A stretch of 64,000 nucleotides of DNA from Cryobacterium sp. (GTDB lineage: Bacteria > Actinomycetota > Actinomycetes > Actinomycetales > Microbacteriaceae), in contig JAHBSW010000008.1 of the NCBI GenBank assembly GCA_019638935.1, forward strand, positions 1 through 64,000, in the 5' to 3' direction. Of the stretch, positions 7,299 to 18,342 are shown piece by piece. Both the position numbers and the translations under genes were made by a program. The first letter of the stretch is position 1. Each line of letters opens with the position of its first letter. Below the pieces are notes generated by a model that was not told the origin of the DNA, searched no databases, and was given only the letters and a program-made list of their open reading frames with translations.

Positions 7299-9827
7299 GT
7301 GCGCGTTCCCGTCAGCTGGTTGCGCGAGTTCGTCGACGCTCCCGAAACGATCACGCCCGAGGAACTGCACGCGGCGCTCGTGCGCGTGGGCTTCGAGGAA
7401 GAGGACCACCACGGCTTCGATGTGACCGGACCCGTCGTGGTCGGCCAGATTCTCGAGTTCGTCGACGAGCCCCAGAGCAACGGCAAGACCATCCGCTGGG
7501 TTCAGGTCGACGTGGGCGAGGGTGCGCCGCGCGGAATCGTCTGTGGCGCACACAACTTCGTCGTCGGCGACAAGGTCGTCGTCTCGCTGCCCGGTGCCGT
7601 GCTGCCGGGACCGTTCCCGATCTCGGCGCGCAAGACATACGGTCACGTCTCCGACGGCATGATCGCCTCCGCCCGTGAGCTCGGCCTCGGCGACGAGCAC
7701 GACGGCATCCTGCGCCTCGTCGAGCTCGGCCTGGACGCCGAGCCCGGCACCGACGCGATCGCCCTGCTCGGACTCGACGACTGGGCCGTGGAGATCAACG
7801 TCACGCCCGATCGCGGCTATGCGCTCTCGATTCGGGGCGTGGCGCGGGAGTACTCGCACTCGACCGGGGTCGCGTTCCGCGACCCTGCCGTGGGGCTTCG
7901 AGCGGAGGCCATTTCTGGCCTCCGCCGCGACGGCAGCGCGGCTGGCCGTCCCGGCCAGCCGCCAACCATACCCGTGACGCTAGACGATCAAAAGCCCATC
8001 CACGACCGTCCCGGCTGTTCGTTGTTCGCCACACGAATCGTGCGCGGGGTTGACCCGGGGCGCCCGACGCCCCCCTGGATGGTCGCGCGACTGGCCCTCG
8101 CCGGCATCCGCTCCATCTCGCTCACCGTCGACGTATCGAACTACGTCATGATCGAGCTGGGGCAGCCCACCCACTGCTACGACCTCGATCTGCTGCAGGG
8201 TGCCATCACGGTGCGCCGTGCGCGCCCGGGCGAGCGCATCACGACGCTCGACGATCAGGACCGCGCGCTCGACCCCGAAGACCTGCTCATCGCCGACGAG
8301 GCTGGGCCGATCGGCATCGCCGGCGTCATGGGTGGTGCCCGCACCGAGAACAGCGATGCGACCGTCAACGTGCTCATCGAGGCAGCGAACTTCGACCCCG
8401 TCTCGATCGCGCGTTCGGCGCGACGTCACAAGCTGTGGAGCGAAGCGTCCAAACGCTTCGAGCGCGGGGTCGATCCGGCAGTGGCCGAAGCCGCAGCCAA
8501 CCGAGTCGCCGAGCTGCTCGTCGAGCTCGCGGGTGGCGTTGCTGACGAGCCGATCTGGGTTGTCGGCGGCTACGCGCCGCGCGAGCCGATCGCGCTCGAG
8601 GGGGGCTTTGTCGACTCGCTCATCGGTGCCGGGATCACCGACGATGAGACCGTCACAAGCCTCAGGATGATCGGTGCCACCGTCACCGAAACCGAGGGCG
8701 GCTTCGAGGTGGCCCCGCCTACGTGGCGTCCCGACCTGAACACCCAGCCCGATCTCGCGGAGGAGGTGGCACGAATTGTCGGCTATGACCGCATCCCCGC
8801 GACCCTCCCGACAGCGCCCCCGGGTCGCGGACTCACCCGCGAGCAGCGACTGCGCCGCTCCGTCGCCAATACGCTTGCGGCCAACGGTCTCACCGAGGTG
8901 ATGGCCTACCCGTTCCTCTCCGCCGCTCAGATCGAGAGCTTCAGCGAACCCGGCGCCACACTCGAGCTCGTCAATCCGCTCGACGGTGCGGCGCCATTCC
9001 TGCGTCGTTCGCTCATCCCCGGTCTGCTCTCGGCCGCTCAGCGCAACCGTTCACGCGGCCTTGTCGACGTCGCGATCTTCGAGGTCGGGAGCGTCTACAC
9101 CCCGGTGACGGCGCCCTCCGTGGCGGCGCAGCCGCTGCCCTCAGGCACGTCGAGGCCGACGGATGCCACGCTCGCAGCCCTCGACGCAGCCCTCCCGCCC
9201 CAGCCGCGTCACCTCGGTGTCGTGCTGCTCGGCGATCGGGTGCGCAAGCAGCCCGGCCAGCAGGCGATCGAGGCGACACTGACCGATGCACTGGACGCCG
9301 CGCGGCAGGCGGCTGCCGCCGTCGGCGCGGTCCTCGACGTGGCGCAATCGCAGCAGCGTGGGTTCCACCCTGGTCGCACCGCGTCGCTCTCCGTTGCGGG
9401 CGAGGTCATCGGTGTCGCGGGTGAGCTTCTGCCGTCGCTCGCGCTGGAGCTCGATCTGCCCGCTCGTGTCGCCGTGGTCGAGCTGAACCTCGACCGCCTG
9501 CTCGAACTCGCTCCGGTCGAGGTCGCCGCTCATGCGATCGGCACGTTGCCCGCCGCGACCCAGGATGTCTCGCTCGTCGTCAAGGCAGACGTTCCGGCAT
9601 CCGCGGTGCACGCGGCGTTCGTCGACGGGGCCGGCGAGCTGCTCGAGCACGCCGAGCTGGTCGACGACTACCGCGGCCAGGGTGTCGACGAGGGCACGAA
9701 GTCACTCACCTTCGCTCTGCGCTTCCGTGCTTTCGACCGCACACTGACGGCGGCGGAAGCAACCGAGTCCAAGTTGGCCGGGGTCGCCTCCGCCGCCGCG
9801 AAGTGTGGTGCGCTGCTGCGCGAATAG
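7299..9827 (+). CDS. pheT: phenylalanine--tRNA ligase beta subunit, with in-frame palindromic insert
   Basis: Beta subunit of PheRS, 842 residues. In order it has an N-terminal domain with an EMAP/OB tRNA-binding fold (about 40-150), the B3/B4 editing domain, a B5 domain, the catalytic-like core (GLTEVMAYPFLS) and a C-terminal FDX-ACB anticodon domain (LPAATQDVSLVV). Between FRDPAV and IPVTLDDQ, residues about 199-225 are encoded by a two-hairpin palindromic element (7902-7962). They add Gly/Arg/Ala-rich sequence that I do not recall from other PheT proteins. The frame is intact, so the protein is probably functional. GTG start directly abuts the pheS stop. Confidence 0.95.
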   Translation: MRVPVSWLREFVDAPETITPEELHAALVRVGFEEEDHHGFDVTGPVVVGQILEFVDEPQSNGKTIRWVQVDVGEGAPRGIVCGAHNFVVGDKVVVSLPGAVLPGPFPISARKTYGHVSDGMIASARELGLGDEHDGILRLVELGLDAEPGTDAIALLGLDDWAVEINVTPDRGYALSIRGVAREYSHSTGVAFRDPAVGLRAEAISGLRRDGSAAGRPGQPPTIPVTLDDQKPIHDRPGCSLFATRIVRGVDPGRPTPPWMVARLALAGIRSISLTVDVSNYVMIELGQPTHCYDLDLLQGAITVRRARPGERITTLDDQDRALDPEDLLIADEAGPIGIAGVMGGARTENSDATVNVLIEAANFDPVSIARSARRHKLWSEASKRFERGVDPAVAEAAANRVAELLVELAGGVADEPIWVVGGYAPREPIALEGGFVDSLIGAGITDDETVTSLRMIGATVTETEGGFEVAPPTWRPDLNTQPDLAEEVARIVGYDRIPATLPTAPPGRGLTREQRLRRSVANTLAANGLTEVMAYPFLSAAQIESFSEPGATLELVNPLDGAAPFLRRSLIPGLLSAAQRNRSRGLVDVAIFEVGSVYTPVTAPSVAAQPLPSGTSRPTDATLAALDAALPPQPRHLGVVLLGDRVRKQPGQQAIEATLTDALDAARQAAAAVGAVLDVAQSQQRGFHPGRTASLSVAGEVIGVAGELLPSLALELDLPARVAVVELNLDRLLELAPVEVAAHAIGTLPAATQDVSLVVKADVPASAVHAAFVDGAGELLEHAELVDDYRGQGVDEGTKSLTFALRFRAFDRTLTAAEATESKLAGVASAAAKCGALLRE
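7902..7962. repeat. two-hairpin palindromic element inside pheT (copy A)
   Basis: First hairpin: 10-bp stem GCGGAGGCCA / TGGCCTCCGC with loop TTTC (7902-7925). Second hairpin: 11-bp stem GCGGCTGGCCG paired with its complement around loop TCC (7938-7962). The same layout with different but still complementary stem bases occurs at 21833-21891, and a degenerate first hairpin at 21666-21683. A shared lead (CTTCGAGCGGAGGCC here, GCTCGAGGCGAGGGCC and GCTCGAAGCGAAGGCC there) supports common origin. It is read in frame by pheT. Confidence 0.75.
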
Positions 9828-9842
9828 CCGTCGCGAGTAGCG

Positions 9843-10388
9843 CTACTTCTTTCCGCCGAGGAAGCCTCCGAGCAGGTCGCCGAGCACGTCGCCGCCGGCC
9901 GAGTTCGAGCCGCCACCGCCGAGAAGGCCACCGACGAGTCCGCCCAGCATGTCGCCGAGGCCGCCACCGGTCTCCTGCGCTTCCTTCTTGGCGGGCTCGT
10001 CCTTGCCGCCGAAGAACTTGCTGGCGAGCCAGGCGAGTGCGATCGGCGCGACGATGGGGAGGATCTTGCTGATGAGGTCGCTGCCGCCGCCCTTGGCGTT
10101 GACCGCGGCCGCCGCGACGACGTCGTCCTTCTTGTCGCCGAAGACGTGCTTGACGATGCGCTCTCCGTCTTCGACGTCGATGTCATCGAGCGAGTCGTGC
10201 TTGCCGTCGTGCTGGCTGAGCGCCTTGGCGAGGCTCTTGGCGCCCTTCTCGTCCTGGGCGTTGGCCGTCATGCCGGCGAGGAGCGAGGGCAGAATCTGCT
10301 CCACGGCGCTCTGGGCCTCGCCTTTCTTGACGCCGAGCTGTTTGGCGATGTCGCCGATGGGAATCTGCTTGAGGAGTTCGTCGAACAT
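9843..10388 (-). CDS. DUF937-family protein
   Basis: Uncharacterised protein of 181 residues, convergent with pheT. The N-terminal half (MFDELLKQIPIGDIAKQLG, then AVEQILPSLLAGM) has the helical pattern of the DUF937 family. The middle is hydrophobic (SDLISKILPIVAPIALAWLA). The C-terminus is a Gly/Leu/Asp low-complexity run (GGLGDMLGGLVGGLLGGGG). ATG 10388 has AGCAGGA upstream; the open frame runs 19 codons further without such a site. Function unknown. The repetitive glycine tail is typical of this family. Confidence 0.75.
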   Translation of the reverse strand: MFDELLKQIPIGDIAKQLGVKKGEAQSAVEQILPSLLAGMTANAQDEKGAKSLAKALSQHDGKHDSLDDIDVEDGERIVKHVFGDKKDDVVAAAAVNAKGGGSDLISKILPIVAPIALAWLASKFFGGKDEPAKKEAQETGGGLGDMLGGLVGGLLGGGGSNSAGGDVLGDLLGGFLGGKK

Positions 10389-10465
10389 GGTCCTGCTTTC
10401 GTTTGGTGCCGGCCGGTGCTGTTCGCACGCCCGTAGCATCAACAATATCGCTCGTGGCGCGGCCT

Positions 10466-10471
10466 TAGGCT
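10466..10471 (+). promoter_or_regulatory. -10 box TAGGCT, candidate leaderless promoter of the arg operon
   Basis: TAGGCT is followed by 6 nt and the argC ATG, with no Shine-Dalgarno sequence. This suggests a leaderless argCJBDF transcript. I did not find a convincing ARG box next to it. Confidence 0.5.
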
Positions 10472-10477
10472 AGACGC

Positions 10478-11524
10478 ATGGCTTTTTCGGTGGCGGTGGC
10501 GGGGGCGAGCGGTTACGCGGGCGGTGAGCTGCTGCGCCTGCTCGGCGCGCATCCCGAGTTCGAGGTGCGAACCGTCACGGCGTTCAGCAACGCCGGCCAG
10601 CGGGTGACCGATGTTCACCCGCACCTGCGCGCCCTCGCCGACCTGACGTTCGCCGAGACGACCCCGGATGCCTTGGCCGACCACGACGTCGTCTTCGTCG
10701 CCCTGCCGCACGGCCAGTCCGGTGCGCTCACCGAGCACCTGCCCGCGCACACGCTGGTCGTGGACTGCGGGGCGGACCACCGGTTGACGAGCGCGGGGGA
10801 CTGGCAGAGGTTCTACGGCGGGGACTACCACGGTGCGTGGACCTACGGCATGCCCGAGCTCGTGCACGCCGACGGCTCGAAGCAGCGCGACGCCCTCGAC
10901 GGCGCCCGCCGCATCGCCGTGCCCGGGTGCAATGTCACGGCGGTGACCCTGGGGCTCGCCCCGGGCATCCGGAGCGGTGCGATCATGGCCGATGACCTGG
11001 TGGCCGTGCTCGCGGTGGGGACCTCGGGGGCAGGAAAGAGCGTGCAGCCGCACCTGATGGCGAGCGAGATCATGGGGTCGGCGAGCGCCTACGCGGTGGG
11101 GGGCGTGCATCGGCACATCCCTGAGATCGCCCAGAACTTCAGGGTTGCCGGGGCGCGCAATGTGACGCTGTCTTTCACTCCCGTGCTCGTGCCGATGTCG
11201 CGCGGCATCCTCGCCACGTCGACGGCTCGACTCGCTCCCGGCATCACGCCCGACGAGGCGCGTCAGGCGTGGGACGAGGCCTACCGAGACGAGCCCTTTG
11301 TCACGCTGCTCGACCACGGAGTGTACCCCTCGTCATCGAGCGTGCTGGGGGCGAACACCGCGCTCGTCGGGTTCGGCGTCGATGAGGCCGCGGGTCGCGT
11401 GGTGACCATCACGGCGATCGACAACCTCACCAAGGGCACGGCAGGGGCCGCGATCCAGAGCGCCAACCTCGCGCTCGGTCTGCCCGAGGACCTCGGGCTG
11501 AGCGTCGACGGGGTCGCGCCGTGA
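10478..11524 (+). CDS. argC: N-acetyl-gamma-glutamyl-phosphate reductase
   Basis: Third step of arginine synthesis: NADPH-dependent reduction of N-acetylglutamyl phosphate to the semialdehyde. It has 348 residues. The Rossmann motif [14 protein letters not shown] is at the N-terminus, the catalytic cysteine in PGCNVTAV is Cys151, and a [10 protein letters not shown] segment lies in the substrate domain. First gene of a tightly overlapping arg operon; its stop overlaps the argJ start in GTGA. Confidence 0.96.
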   Translation: MAFSVAVAGASGYAGGELLRLLGAHPEFEVRTVTAFSNAGQRVTDVHPHLRALADLTFAETTPDALADHDVVFVALPHGQSGALTEHLPAHTLVVDCGADHRLTSAGDWQRFYGGDYHGAWTYGMPELVHADGSKQRDALDGARRIAVPGCNVTAVTLGLAPGIRSGAIMADDLVAVLAVGTSGAGKSVQPHLMASEIMGSASAYAVGGVHRHIPEIAQNFRVAGARNVTLSFTPVLVPMSRGILATSTARLAPGITPDEARQAWDEAYRDEPFVTLLDHGVYPSSSSVLGANTALVGFGVDEAAGRVVTITAIDNLTKGTAGAAIQSANLALGLPEDLGLSVDGVAP

Positions 11525-12672
11525 GCGTGACCGTGCCGGGCGGATTCGAAGCGAGTGGGGTGGCGGCGGGACTCAAGTCCACGGGCGCCCTCGATCTCGC
11601 TCTCGTCGTCAACCGCGGGCCGCTGGGCTCGGCGGCCGTTGTCTTCACAAGCAACCGGGCGAAGGCGAATCCGATTCTCTGGTCGCAGCAGGTCATCGCC
11701 GATGGGGTCGCCAGTGCGATCGTGCTCAACTCGGGCGGGGCGAACTGCTTCACCGGCGCCGAGGGCTTTCAGACGACGCATGCGACAGCGGAGGAGGTCG
11801 CCGCGGTGCTCGGCGTCTCCGCGGGCGACGTGCTCGTGTGCTCGACAGGACTCATCGGTGACCAGCTCCCTCGCGAGAAGGTGCTTGCGGGCGTGCGAGC
11901 GGCGGCGAGGGCGCTGACCCCCGACGGCGGCGAGGCGGCAGCGCAGGCCATCATGACGACCGACTCCGTGCCGAAACGCTCCGTCGTGCAGCGCGACGGG
12001 TGGACGATCGGTGGCATGGCCAAGGGCGCGGGGATGCTCGCACCCGGCCTCGCCACGATGCTCGTCGTCCTGACGACCGATGCCGAACTCGACTCGACCG
12101 AGCTCGACGAGGCTCTGCGGGCGGCGACGCGCGTGAGCTTCGATCGACTCGACAGCGATGGATGCATGTCGACGAACGACCAGGTGACGCTGCTCGCATC
12201 CGGGGCCTCCGGTGTTCGCCCTTCGCTCAGTGACTTCACCGGCGCGCTCACCGAGCTCTGCACCGACCTCGCGAAGCAGCTGCAGGCCGATGCGGAGGGA
12301 GCGAGCCACGACATCGACATCCGTGTGGTGAACGCAGCGAGCGAGACCGATGCCGTCGAGGTTGGCCGCTCGGTCGCGCGCAACAACCTGTTCAAGGCCG
12401 CCGTCTTCGGCAACGACCCCAACTGGGGCCGCGTGCTCGCGGCGATCGGCACGACCACCGCCGAGTTCGACCCCTACGCCGTCGATGTCTCGATGAACGG
12501 CGTGCGGGTGTGCGCGAGCGGCGCACCCGATCAGTCCCGCGAACTCGTCGACCTCTCGCCCCGCAGGGTGGATGTGCTCATCGACCTCAAGGCGGGCTCG
12601 GCCACCGCGACCGTGCTCACCAATGACCTCACGCACGACTACGTGCACGAGAACAGCGCGTACTCGAGCTGA
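11521..12672 (+). CDS. argJ: glutamate N-acetyltransferase / amino-acid acetyltransferase
   Basis: Bifunctional ornithine acetyltransferase of 383 residues that recycles the acetyl group from N-acetylornithine to glutamate. It self-cleaves before the nucleophilic threonine in [14 protein letters not shown]; the threonine is Thr179 here. The C-terminal part shows the NDPNWGR motif. Its presence means the cyclic acetyl pathway is used, so argE need not be present. GTG start overlaps argC, and the stop shares a base with the argB start. Confidence 0.95.
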   Translation: MSVTVPGGFEASGVAAGLKSTGALDLALVVNRGPLGSAAVVFTSNRAKANPILWSQQVIADGVASAIVLNSGGANCFTGAEGFQTTHATAEEVAAVLGVSAGDVLVCSTGLIGDQLPREKVLAGVRAAARALTPDGGEAAAQAIMTTDSVPKRSVVQRDGWTIGGMAKGAGMLAPGLATMLVVLTTDAELDSTELDEALRAATRVSFDRLDSDGCMSTNDQVTLLASGASGVRPSLSDFTGALTELCTDLAKQLQADAEGASHDIDIRVVNAASETDAVEVGRSVARNNLFKAAVFGNDPNWGRVLAAIGTTTAEFDPYAVDVSMNGVRVCASGAPDQSRELVDLSPRRVDVLIDLKAGSATATVLTNDLTHDYVHENSAYSS

Positions 12673-13538
12673 TGACGGTGCACGAGATGCTGACTCCGCT
12701 CTCCGGCGCGACGATGGTCGTGAAGTTCGGCGGCAATGCGATGGTCGATGACGCCCTGAGCGATGCGTTCGCCGAGGACGTCGTCGCGCTGAAGAGTGCC
12801 GGTGTTCGGGTCATCGTCACGCACGGTGGCGGCCCGCAGATCTCTGCCGAGCTCGAACGCGTTGGGCTCCCGAGCGAGTTTCGTGGGGGGCTGCGATACA
12901 CGACCCCGGATGCCGCGCTCGTCGTTCGCCGCGTGCTGAGCGACATCGGCGCCGAACTCGCCGCGCGCATCGACCGGGTCGGCGGAGCGGCGCGACACGT
13001 CACCGGGTTCGACGACGAGCTCTTTCTTGCGCGACGTCGTGGCACGGTCGTCGACGGCGTGGAGGTCGACCTCGGCGAGGTCGGCGAGGTCGTCTCGGTG
13101 AGTCCCGCAGTCGTCCTCGACGCGGTCGCAGGCGGGGCGATCCCCGTCGTCTCGGCCAGCGCTCCGGACGCCGAAGGGGCCGTGCTCAACGTCAACGCCG
13201 ACTCGGCGGCGGCATCGCTCGCGGTCGCGGTCGACGCCGACGAGCTCGTCATCCTCACCGACGTCGCGGGCCTGTACCTCGCATGGCCCGACCCTGCCTC
13301 GCTCGTGCACGAACTCGATGCCGACCGGCTGCGCGGCCTGCTGCCGAGTCTCGAAGCGGGCATGATCCCAAAGGCCGCCGCATGCCTCGACGCGCTCGAC
13401 GGGGGAGTCGCACGGGCGCGCATCATCGACGGTCGCGTGCCGCATCCCCTCACTCGGGAAGCCCTGGGTGCGAACGGCACCACCTTCACCCCCGCAACAG
13501 AGACCGCACCACAGAATGCACCACGGAGAAACGCATGA
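12672..13538 (+). CDS. argB: acetylglutamate kinase
   Basis: Second step of arginine synthesis: phosphorylates N-acetylglutamate; usually the feedback-inhibited step. It has 288 residues of the amino-acid kinase family, with MVVKFGGNAM at the N-terminus, the glycine loop THGGGPQI, LNVNADSAAASLA in the substrate site, and the ATP-site segment LTDVAGLY. The start is ATG in TGATG with argJ. The C-terminal tail is Thr/Ala-rich and reaches into the argD start. Confidence 0.95.
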   Translation: MTVHEMLTPLSGATMVVKFGGNAMVDDALSDAFAEDVVALKSAGVRVIVTHGGGPQISAELERVGLPSEFRGGLRYTTPDAALVVRRVLSDIGAELAARIDRVGGAARHVTGFDDELFLARRRGTVVDGVEVDLGEVGEVVSVSPAVVLDAVAGGAIPVVSASAPDAEGAVLNVNADSAAASLAVAVDADELVILTDVAGLYLAWPDPASLVHELDADRLRGLLPSLEAGMIPKAAACLDALDGGVARARIIDGRVPHPLTREALGANGTTFTPATETAPQNAPRRNA

Positions 13539-14758
13539 GCGAGACCATCGACAGCACCCTCGACGAACGGTTCGCCGACGCCATGATGGGCACGTTCGCG
13601 CCCCCGCTCGCGTTCCTCGACCACGGCGAGGGCGCGTATGTCTGGGACGTCGACGGCAAGCGCTACCTCGACTTTCTCGGCGGCATCGCGGTCAACTCGC
13701 TCGGGCACGCGCATCCGGTGTTCGTCGAGGCGGTGAGCGAGCAGGCGGCGAAGCTCGCGCATGTCTCGAACTACTTCGCCAGCCGCCCGCAGCTCGCACT
13801 CGCCGAGACGCTCAAGCGCATCAGCGGCGCGGGCGATGAGGGGCGGGTCATCTTCGGCAACTCCGGCGCCGAGGCGATGGAGGCCGCGTTCAAGCTCGCC
13901 CGACTCAACTGCACCGGTCGGCGCACGCGCATCCTCACGCTCAAGGGCTCGTTCCACGGCCGCACGATGGGTTCTCTGTCGCTGACCGGTCAGCCCGCGC
14001 TGCAGAAGGCCTTCGCGCCCCTCGTGCCGGGAGTGGAGCACATCGATCCCAGCCTGGAGGCGCTCGAGGCCGCGGTCGATGAGACGGTCGCCGCCGTCAT
14101 CTTCGAGCCCATCCAGGGTGAGGCCGGCGTCGTCGACCTGCCCGAGGGCTTCGTCGCCCGCGCCCGCGAACTCACGACCACGCACGCCGCGCTGCTCATC
14201 ATCGACGAGATCCAGACCGGCGTGGGGCGCACGGGAACGTGGTTCGCCTTCGAGCAGTTCGGCGTCACCCCGGATGCGATCGCGGTCGCCAAGGGGCTCG
14301 CCGGAGGCTTTCCGATCGGCGCGCTCGTGACCTTCGGCGAGGCGTCAGCCCTGCTGCAGCGAGGACACCACGGCAGCACTTTCGGCGGCAACCCGCTCGC
14401 AACGACGGTGGGCGGCGCGGTCCTGGGCGAGATCGAGTCGGCGGGGCTCATCGGCAACGCGGGTCGTCGCGGAGAGCAGATTCGCGCGCTCGTCGCCGGC
14501 CTCGGCTCGCCCCACATCTCGGCGGTGCGGGGGCGCGGTCTGCTCATCGGAATCGGCCTCACCGAGCCGCGCGCCAAGGAGCTGTCGAGCGCCGCGCTCG
14601 AACTCGGACTCATCATCAACGCACCGAACGACCACAGCATCCGCATCGCACCCCCGCTGATCGTGGGGGACACCGAGGTCGACGAGTTCGGTCGACTGTT
14701 CGCCGCGGCTCTCGCGAGTCTCGACTCCAGCAACGACTCAGCAGGGGCACACTCGTGA
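13535..14758 (+). CDS. argD: acetylornithine aminotransferase
   Basis: PLP-dependent class III aminotransferase of 407 residues that converts N-acetylglutamate semialdehyde to N-acetylornithine. Visible are FGNSGAEAMEAAFK, the aspartate motif IIDEIQTGVGRTG, and the PLP lysine in AVAKGLAGGFPIGA. The open frame extends 5' into argB, but ATG 13535 overlaps the argB stop (ATGA) and begins MSETIDSTLDERF, the normal N-terminus. Confidence 0.95.
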   Translation: MSETIDSTLDERFADAMMGTFAPPLAFLDHGEGAYVWDVDGKRYLDFLGGIAVNSLGHAHPVFVEAVSEQAAKLAHVSNYFASRPQLALAETLKRISGAGDEGRVIFGNSGAEAMEAAFKLARLNCTGRRTRILTLKGSFHGRTMGSLSLTGQPALQKAFAPLVPGVEHIDPSLEALEAAVDETVAAVIFEPIQGEAGVVDLPEGFVARARELTTTHAALLIIDEIQTGVGRTGTWFAFEQFGVTPDAIAVAKGLAGGFPIGALVTFGEASALLQRGHHGSTFGGNPLATTVGGAVLGEIESAGLIGNAGRRGEQIRALVAGLGSPHISAVRGRGLLIGIGLTEPRAKELSSAALELGLIINAPNDHSIRIAPPLIVGDTEVDEFGRLFAAALASLDSSNDSAGAHS

Positions 14759-15678
14759 TCCGCCACTTCCTGCGTGACGACGACCTCTCAATGGCGGAGC
14801 AGTCCGAGATCCTCGACCTCGCACTGCGCCTCAAAGCTGATCGGTTCGCCGAGCGACCGCTCGAAGGCCCCCGCACGGTCGCGGTCATCTTCGACAAGTC
14901 ATCCACGCGCACGCGCGTGAGCTTCGCGGTCGGCATCGCCGAGCTGGGCGGCAACCCGCTCATCATCACGACGGCGGACAGCCAGCTCGGCGGCAAGGAG
15001 ACCCCGCAGGACACCGCTCGCATCCTCGAACGCCAGGTCGCAGCGATCGTGTGGCGCACGTTCGCCCAGTCGGGGCTCGAGGCGATGGCCGAGGGCACGA
15101 CGGTTCCCGTCGTCAACGGGCTCTCCGATGACTTCCACCCCTGCCAGCTGCTCGCCGACCTCCTCACGATTCGGGAGCGCCGCGGTGATCTCGCAGGTCT
15201 CACGATCGCCTTCGTCGGCGATGGAAGCTGCAATATGGCCCAGTCCTATCTGCTCGCGGGGGCAACCGCGGGAATGAACGTGCGCATCGCTTCGCCGAGC
15301 TCCTTCGCACCGGCGGCAGCCGTGGTCAGCGACGCCACGCGCATCGCGGCGTCGACGGGCGGGTCGGCCACGCTGTTCACCGACCCCGTGGAGGCGGTCA
15401 CGGATGCCGATGTCGTCGTCACCGACACGTGGGTATCGATGGGCAAGGAGCTCGAGACGAGGGAGCGGCTGGCCGAGCTGGGCAAGTTCCAGGTGACGAG
15501 CGAGCTCATGGCTCACGCATCCGCCGAGGCGATCTTCCTGCACTGCCTTCCCGCCGACCGCGGATTCGAGGTGACGAGCGAGGTTCTCGACGGTCCGCAG
15601 AGCGTTGTGTGGGACGAGGCGGAGAACCGCCTGCACGCGCAGAAGGCCCTGCTCGTCTGGCTGCTGGCGAAGCAGTGA
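14755..15678 (+). CDS. argF: ornithine carbamoyltransferase
   Basis: Converts ornithine and carbamoyl phosphate to citrulline. It has 307 residues. The carbamoyl-phosphate loop is DKSSTRTRVSF, followed by HPCQLLADLLT, and the ornithine-binding motif is HCLPADRG. GTG 14755 overlaps the argD stop (GTGA) and starts VIRHFLRDDDLS. It ends the contiguous arg block. argG and argR do not follow. Confidence 0.95.
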   Translation: MIRHFLRDDDLSMAEQSEILDLALRLKADRFAERPLEGPRTVAVIFDKSSTRTRVSFAVGIAELGGNPLIITTADSQLGGKETPQDTARILERQVAAIVWRTFAQSGLEAMAEGTTVPVVNGLSDDFHPCQLLADLLTIRERRGDLAGLTIAFVGDGSCNMAQSYLLAGATAGMNVRIASPSSFAPAAAVVSDATRIAASTGGSATLFTDPVEAVTDADVVVTDTWVSMGKELETRERLAELGKFQVTSELMAHASAEAIFLHCLPADRGFEVTSEVLDGPQSVVWDEAENRLHAQKALLVWLLAKQ

Positions 15679-15739
15679 GCTCGCTGTGAGCGCCCCCACT
15701 GTTCGGGCGTAGACTCCAGCCGCATCGAGCGAAAGGGGT

Positions 15740-16144
15740 ATGACGGTGGCAACCGAACCGCTGATGCCGAGTCAGATTTCACACGAGATGGGTGCTTTCG
15801 ACCGTTTTGCGGAGCACGCCTCGCGGCTCGCCAGCAAAGCGTGGTTCTTCGTATTCTGCGTGGTGCTCGTTCTCGTCTGGGCGCCGTCGATTCTGCTCAT
15901 TCAGAACATCGACACCTGGCAGCTCATCATCAACACCATCACGACGATCGTCACGTTTCTCATGGTCGCGCTGCTGCAGAACAGCCAGACACGCGCGGAC
16001 CACGCGGTTCAGCACAAGCTGAACGCCATCGCCGACTCGCTCGCCGATCTCATGGAAAAGAGCTCCCTCGCCAAGGACGCGAAAGAGCTGCGTGCCGCCG
16101 TCGGGCTGGAGGAGATAGAGAGCACGAGCCACAACGGGGGCTAG
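15740..16144 (+). CDS. low-affinity iron permease family small membrane protein
   Basis: Protein of 134 residues with two membrane helices (about 35-52 and 65-80) and a charged cytoplasmic tail. The core WQLIINTITTIVTFLMVALLQ matches the short bacterial members of the low-affinity iron permease (FET4-like) family. Transport of iron by such short proteins is not established. ATG 15740 has GAAAGGGG upstream, and a TAGACT box at 15710-15715 may be its -10. It sits between argF and argH, on the same strand, without an obvious link to arginine. Confidence 0.75.
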   Translation: MTVATEPLMPSQISHEMGAFDRFAEHASRLASKAWFFVFCVVLVLVWAPSILLIQNIDTWQLIINTITTIVTFLMVALLQNSQTRADHAVQHKLNAIADSLADLMEKSSLAKDAKELRAAVGLEEIESTSHNGG

Positions 16145-16174
16145 TCGCCCTGGACCGGTTGGAGTCGCGCCTGA

Positions 16175-17674
<1,500 letters not shown>

Positions 17675-17683
17675 ACACCCGCA

Positions 17684-18310
17684 ATGAGCCTCAGCCGCAC
17701 CCTCCTGTCAGCTCCCGCCCCCGAGGTCGCGCCCCTGCTGCTCGGCGCCCTTCTGCACGTCACCGACCACGAGGGCACCGTTACCGTGCGCCTCACCGAG
17801 GTCGAGGCGTATCACGGTCCCGTCGACCCCGGCTCGCACTCCTACCGAGGGCGCACCGAGCGCAACAGGGTCATGTTCGGCCCGCCCGGACACCTCTACA
17901 CCTACTTCACCTACGGCATGCACACCTGCGCCAACGTGGTCTGCTCGCCCGAGGGGATCGGCTCGGGAATCCTGCTGCGCGGCGGAGAGATCGTCGAGGG
18001 TCTTGACCTCGCCCGGGCGCGCCGCGCGACTTCGCGTGTCGACGCCGACCTCGCCCGCGGGCCAGCACGGCTCGTCGTCGCAACGGGCATCACCCTCGGC
18101 GATGGCGGGGTGGATGTCGTGGCGGGCTCCCGCGTTCGCCTCGAGCTGCGTGAACCGGTGGCGGCCTTCTCGCAGGGACCGCGCACCGGTGTGTCGGGAC
18201 CGGGCGGCTCGGACGAGTTCCCGTGGCGGTTCTGGATTCCCGGCGACCCGACGGTCTCGCCCTACAAGGCGGCGGCCGTCAAGAAGGTGAACGTTCGCGA
18301 AACCCCCTAG
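17684..18310 (+). CDS. 3-methyladenine DNA glycosylase (AAG/MPG family)
   Basis: Base-excision repair enzyme of 208 residues that removes alkylated purines. The AAG-family features are TEVEAYHGPVDPGSHSYRG, which carries the catalytic glutamate, then RNRVMFGPPGHLYTYFTYGMH and the C-terminal PWRFWIPGDPTVSPYK. The length matches bacterial members. It follows argH closely but is separated by a hairpin repeat, so it is probably an independent unit. ATG 17684 gives MSLSRTLLS. Confidence 0.92.
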   Translation: MSLSRTLLSAPAPEVAPLLLGALLHVTDHEGTVTVRLTEVEAYHGPVDPGSHSYRGRTERNRVMFGPPGHLYTYFTYGMHTCANVVCSPEGIGSGILLRGGEIVEGLDLARARRATSRVDADLARGPARLVVATGITLGDGGVDVVAGSRVRLELREPVAAFSQGPRTGVSGPGGSDEFPWRFWIPGDPTVSPYKAAAVKKVNVRETP

Positions 18311-18330
18311 ACGAGGTCGGTGCTCTGCCG

Positions 18331-18336
18331 TAGCGT
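18331..18336 (+). promoter_or_regulatory. -10 box TAGCGT, candidate leaderless promoter of the VOC gene
   Basis: TAGCGT lies 6 nt before the ATG at 18343, with no ribosome site between. Confidence 0.45.
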
Positions 18337-18342
18337 CGCCTC

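Noticed and set aside
12629..14185. 518-residue minus-strand frame across argB-argD
   Set aside because: Ser/Thr/Arg-rich shadow of two certain genes, as expected for very GC-rich DNA.
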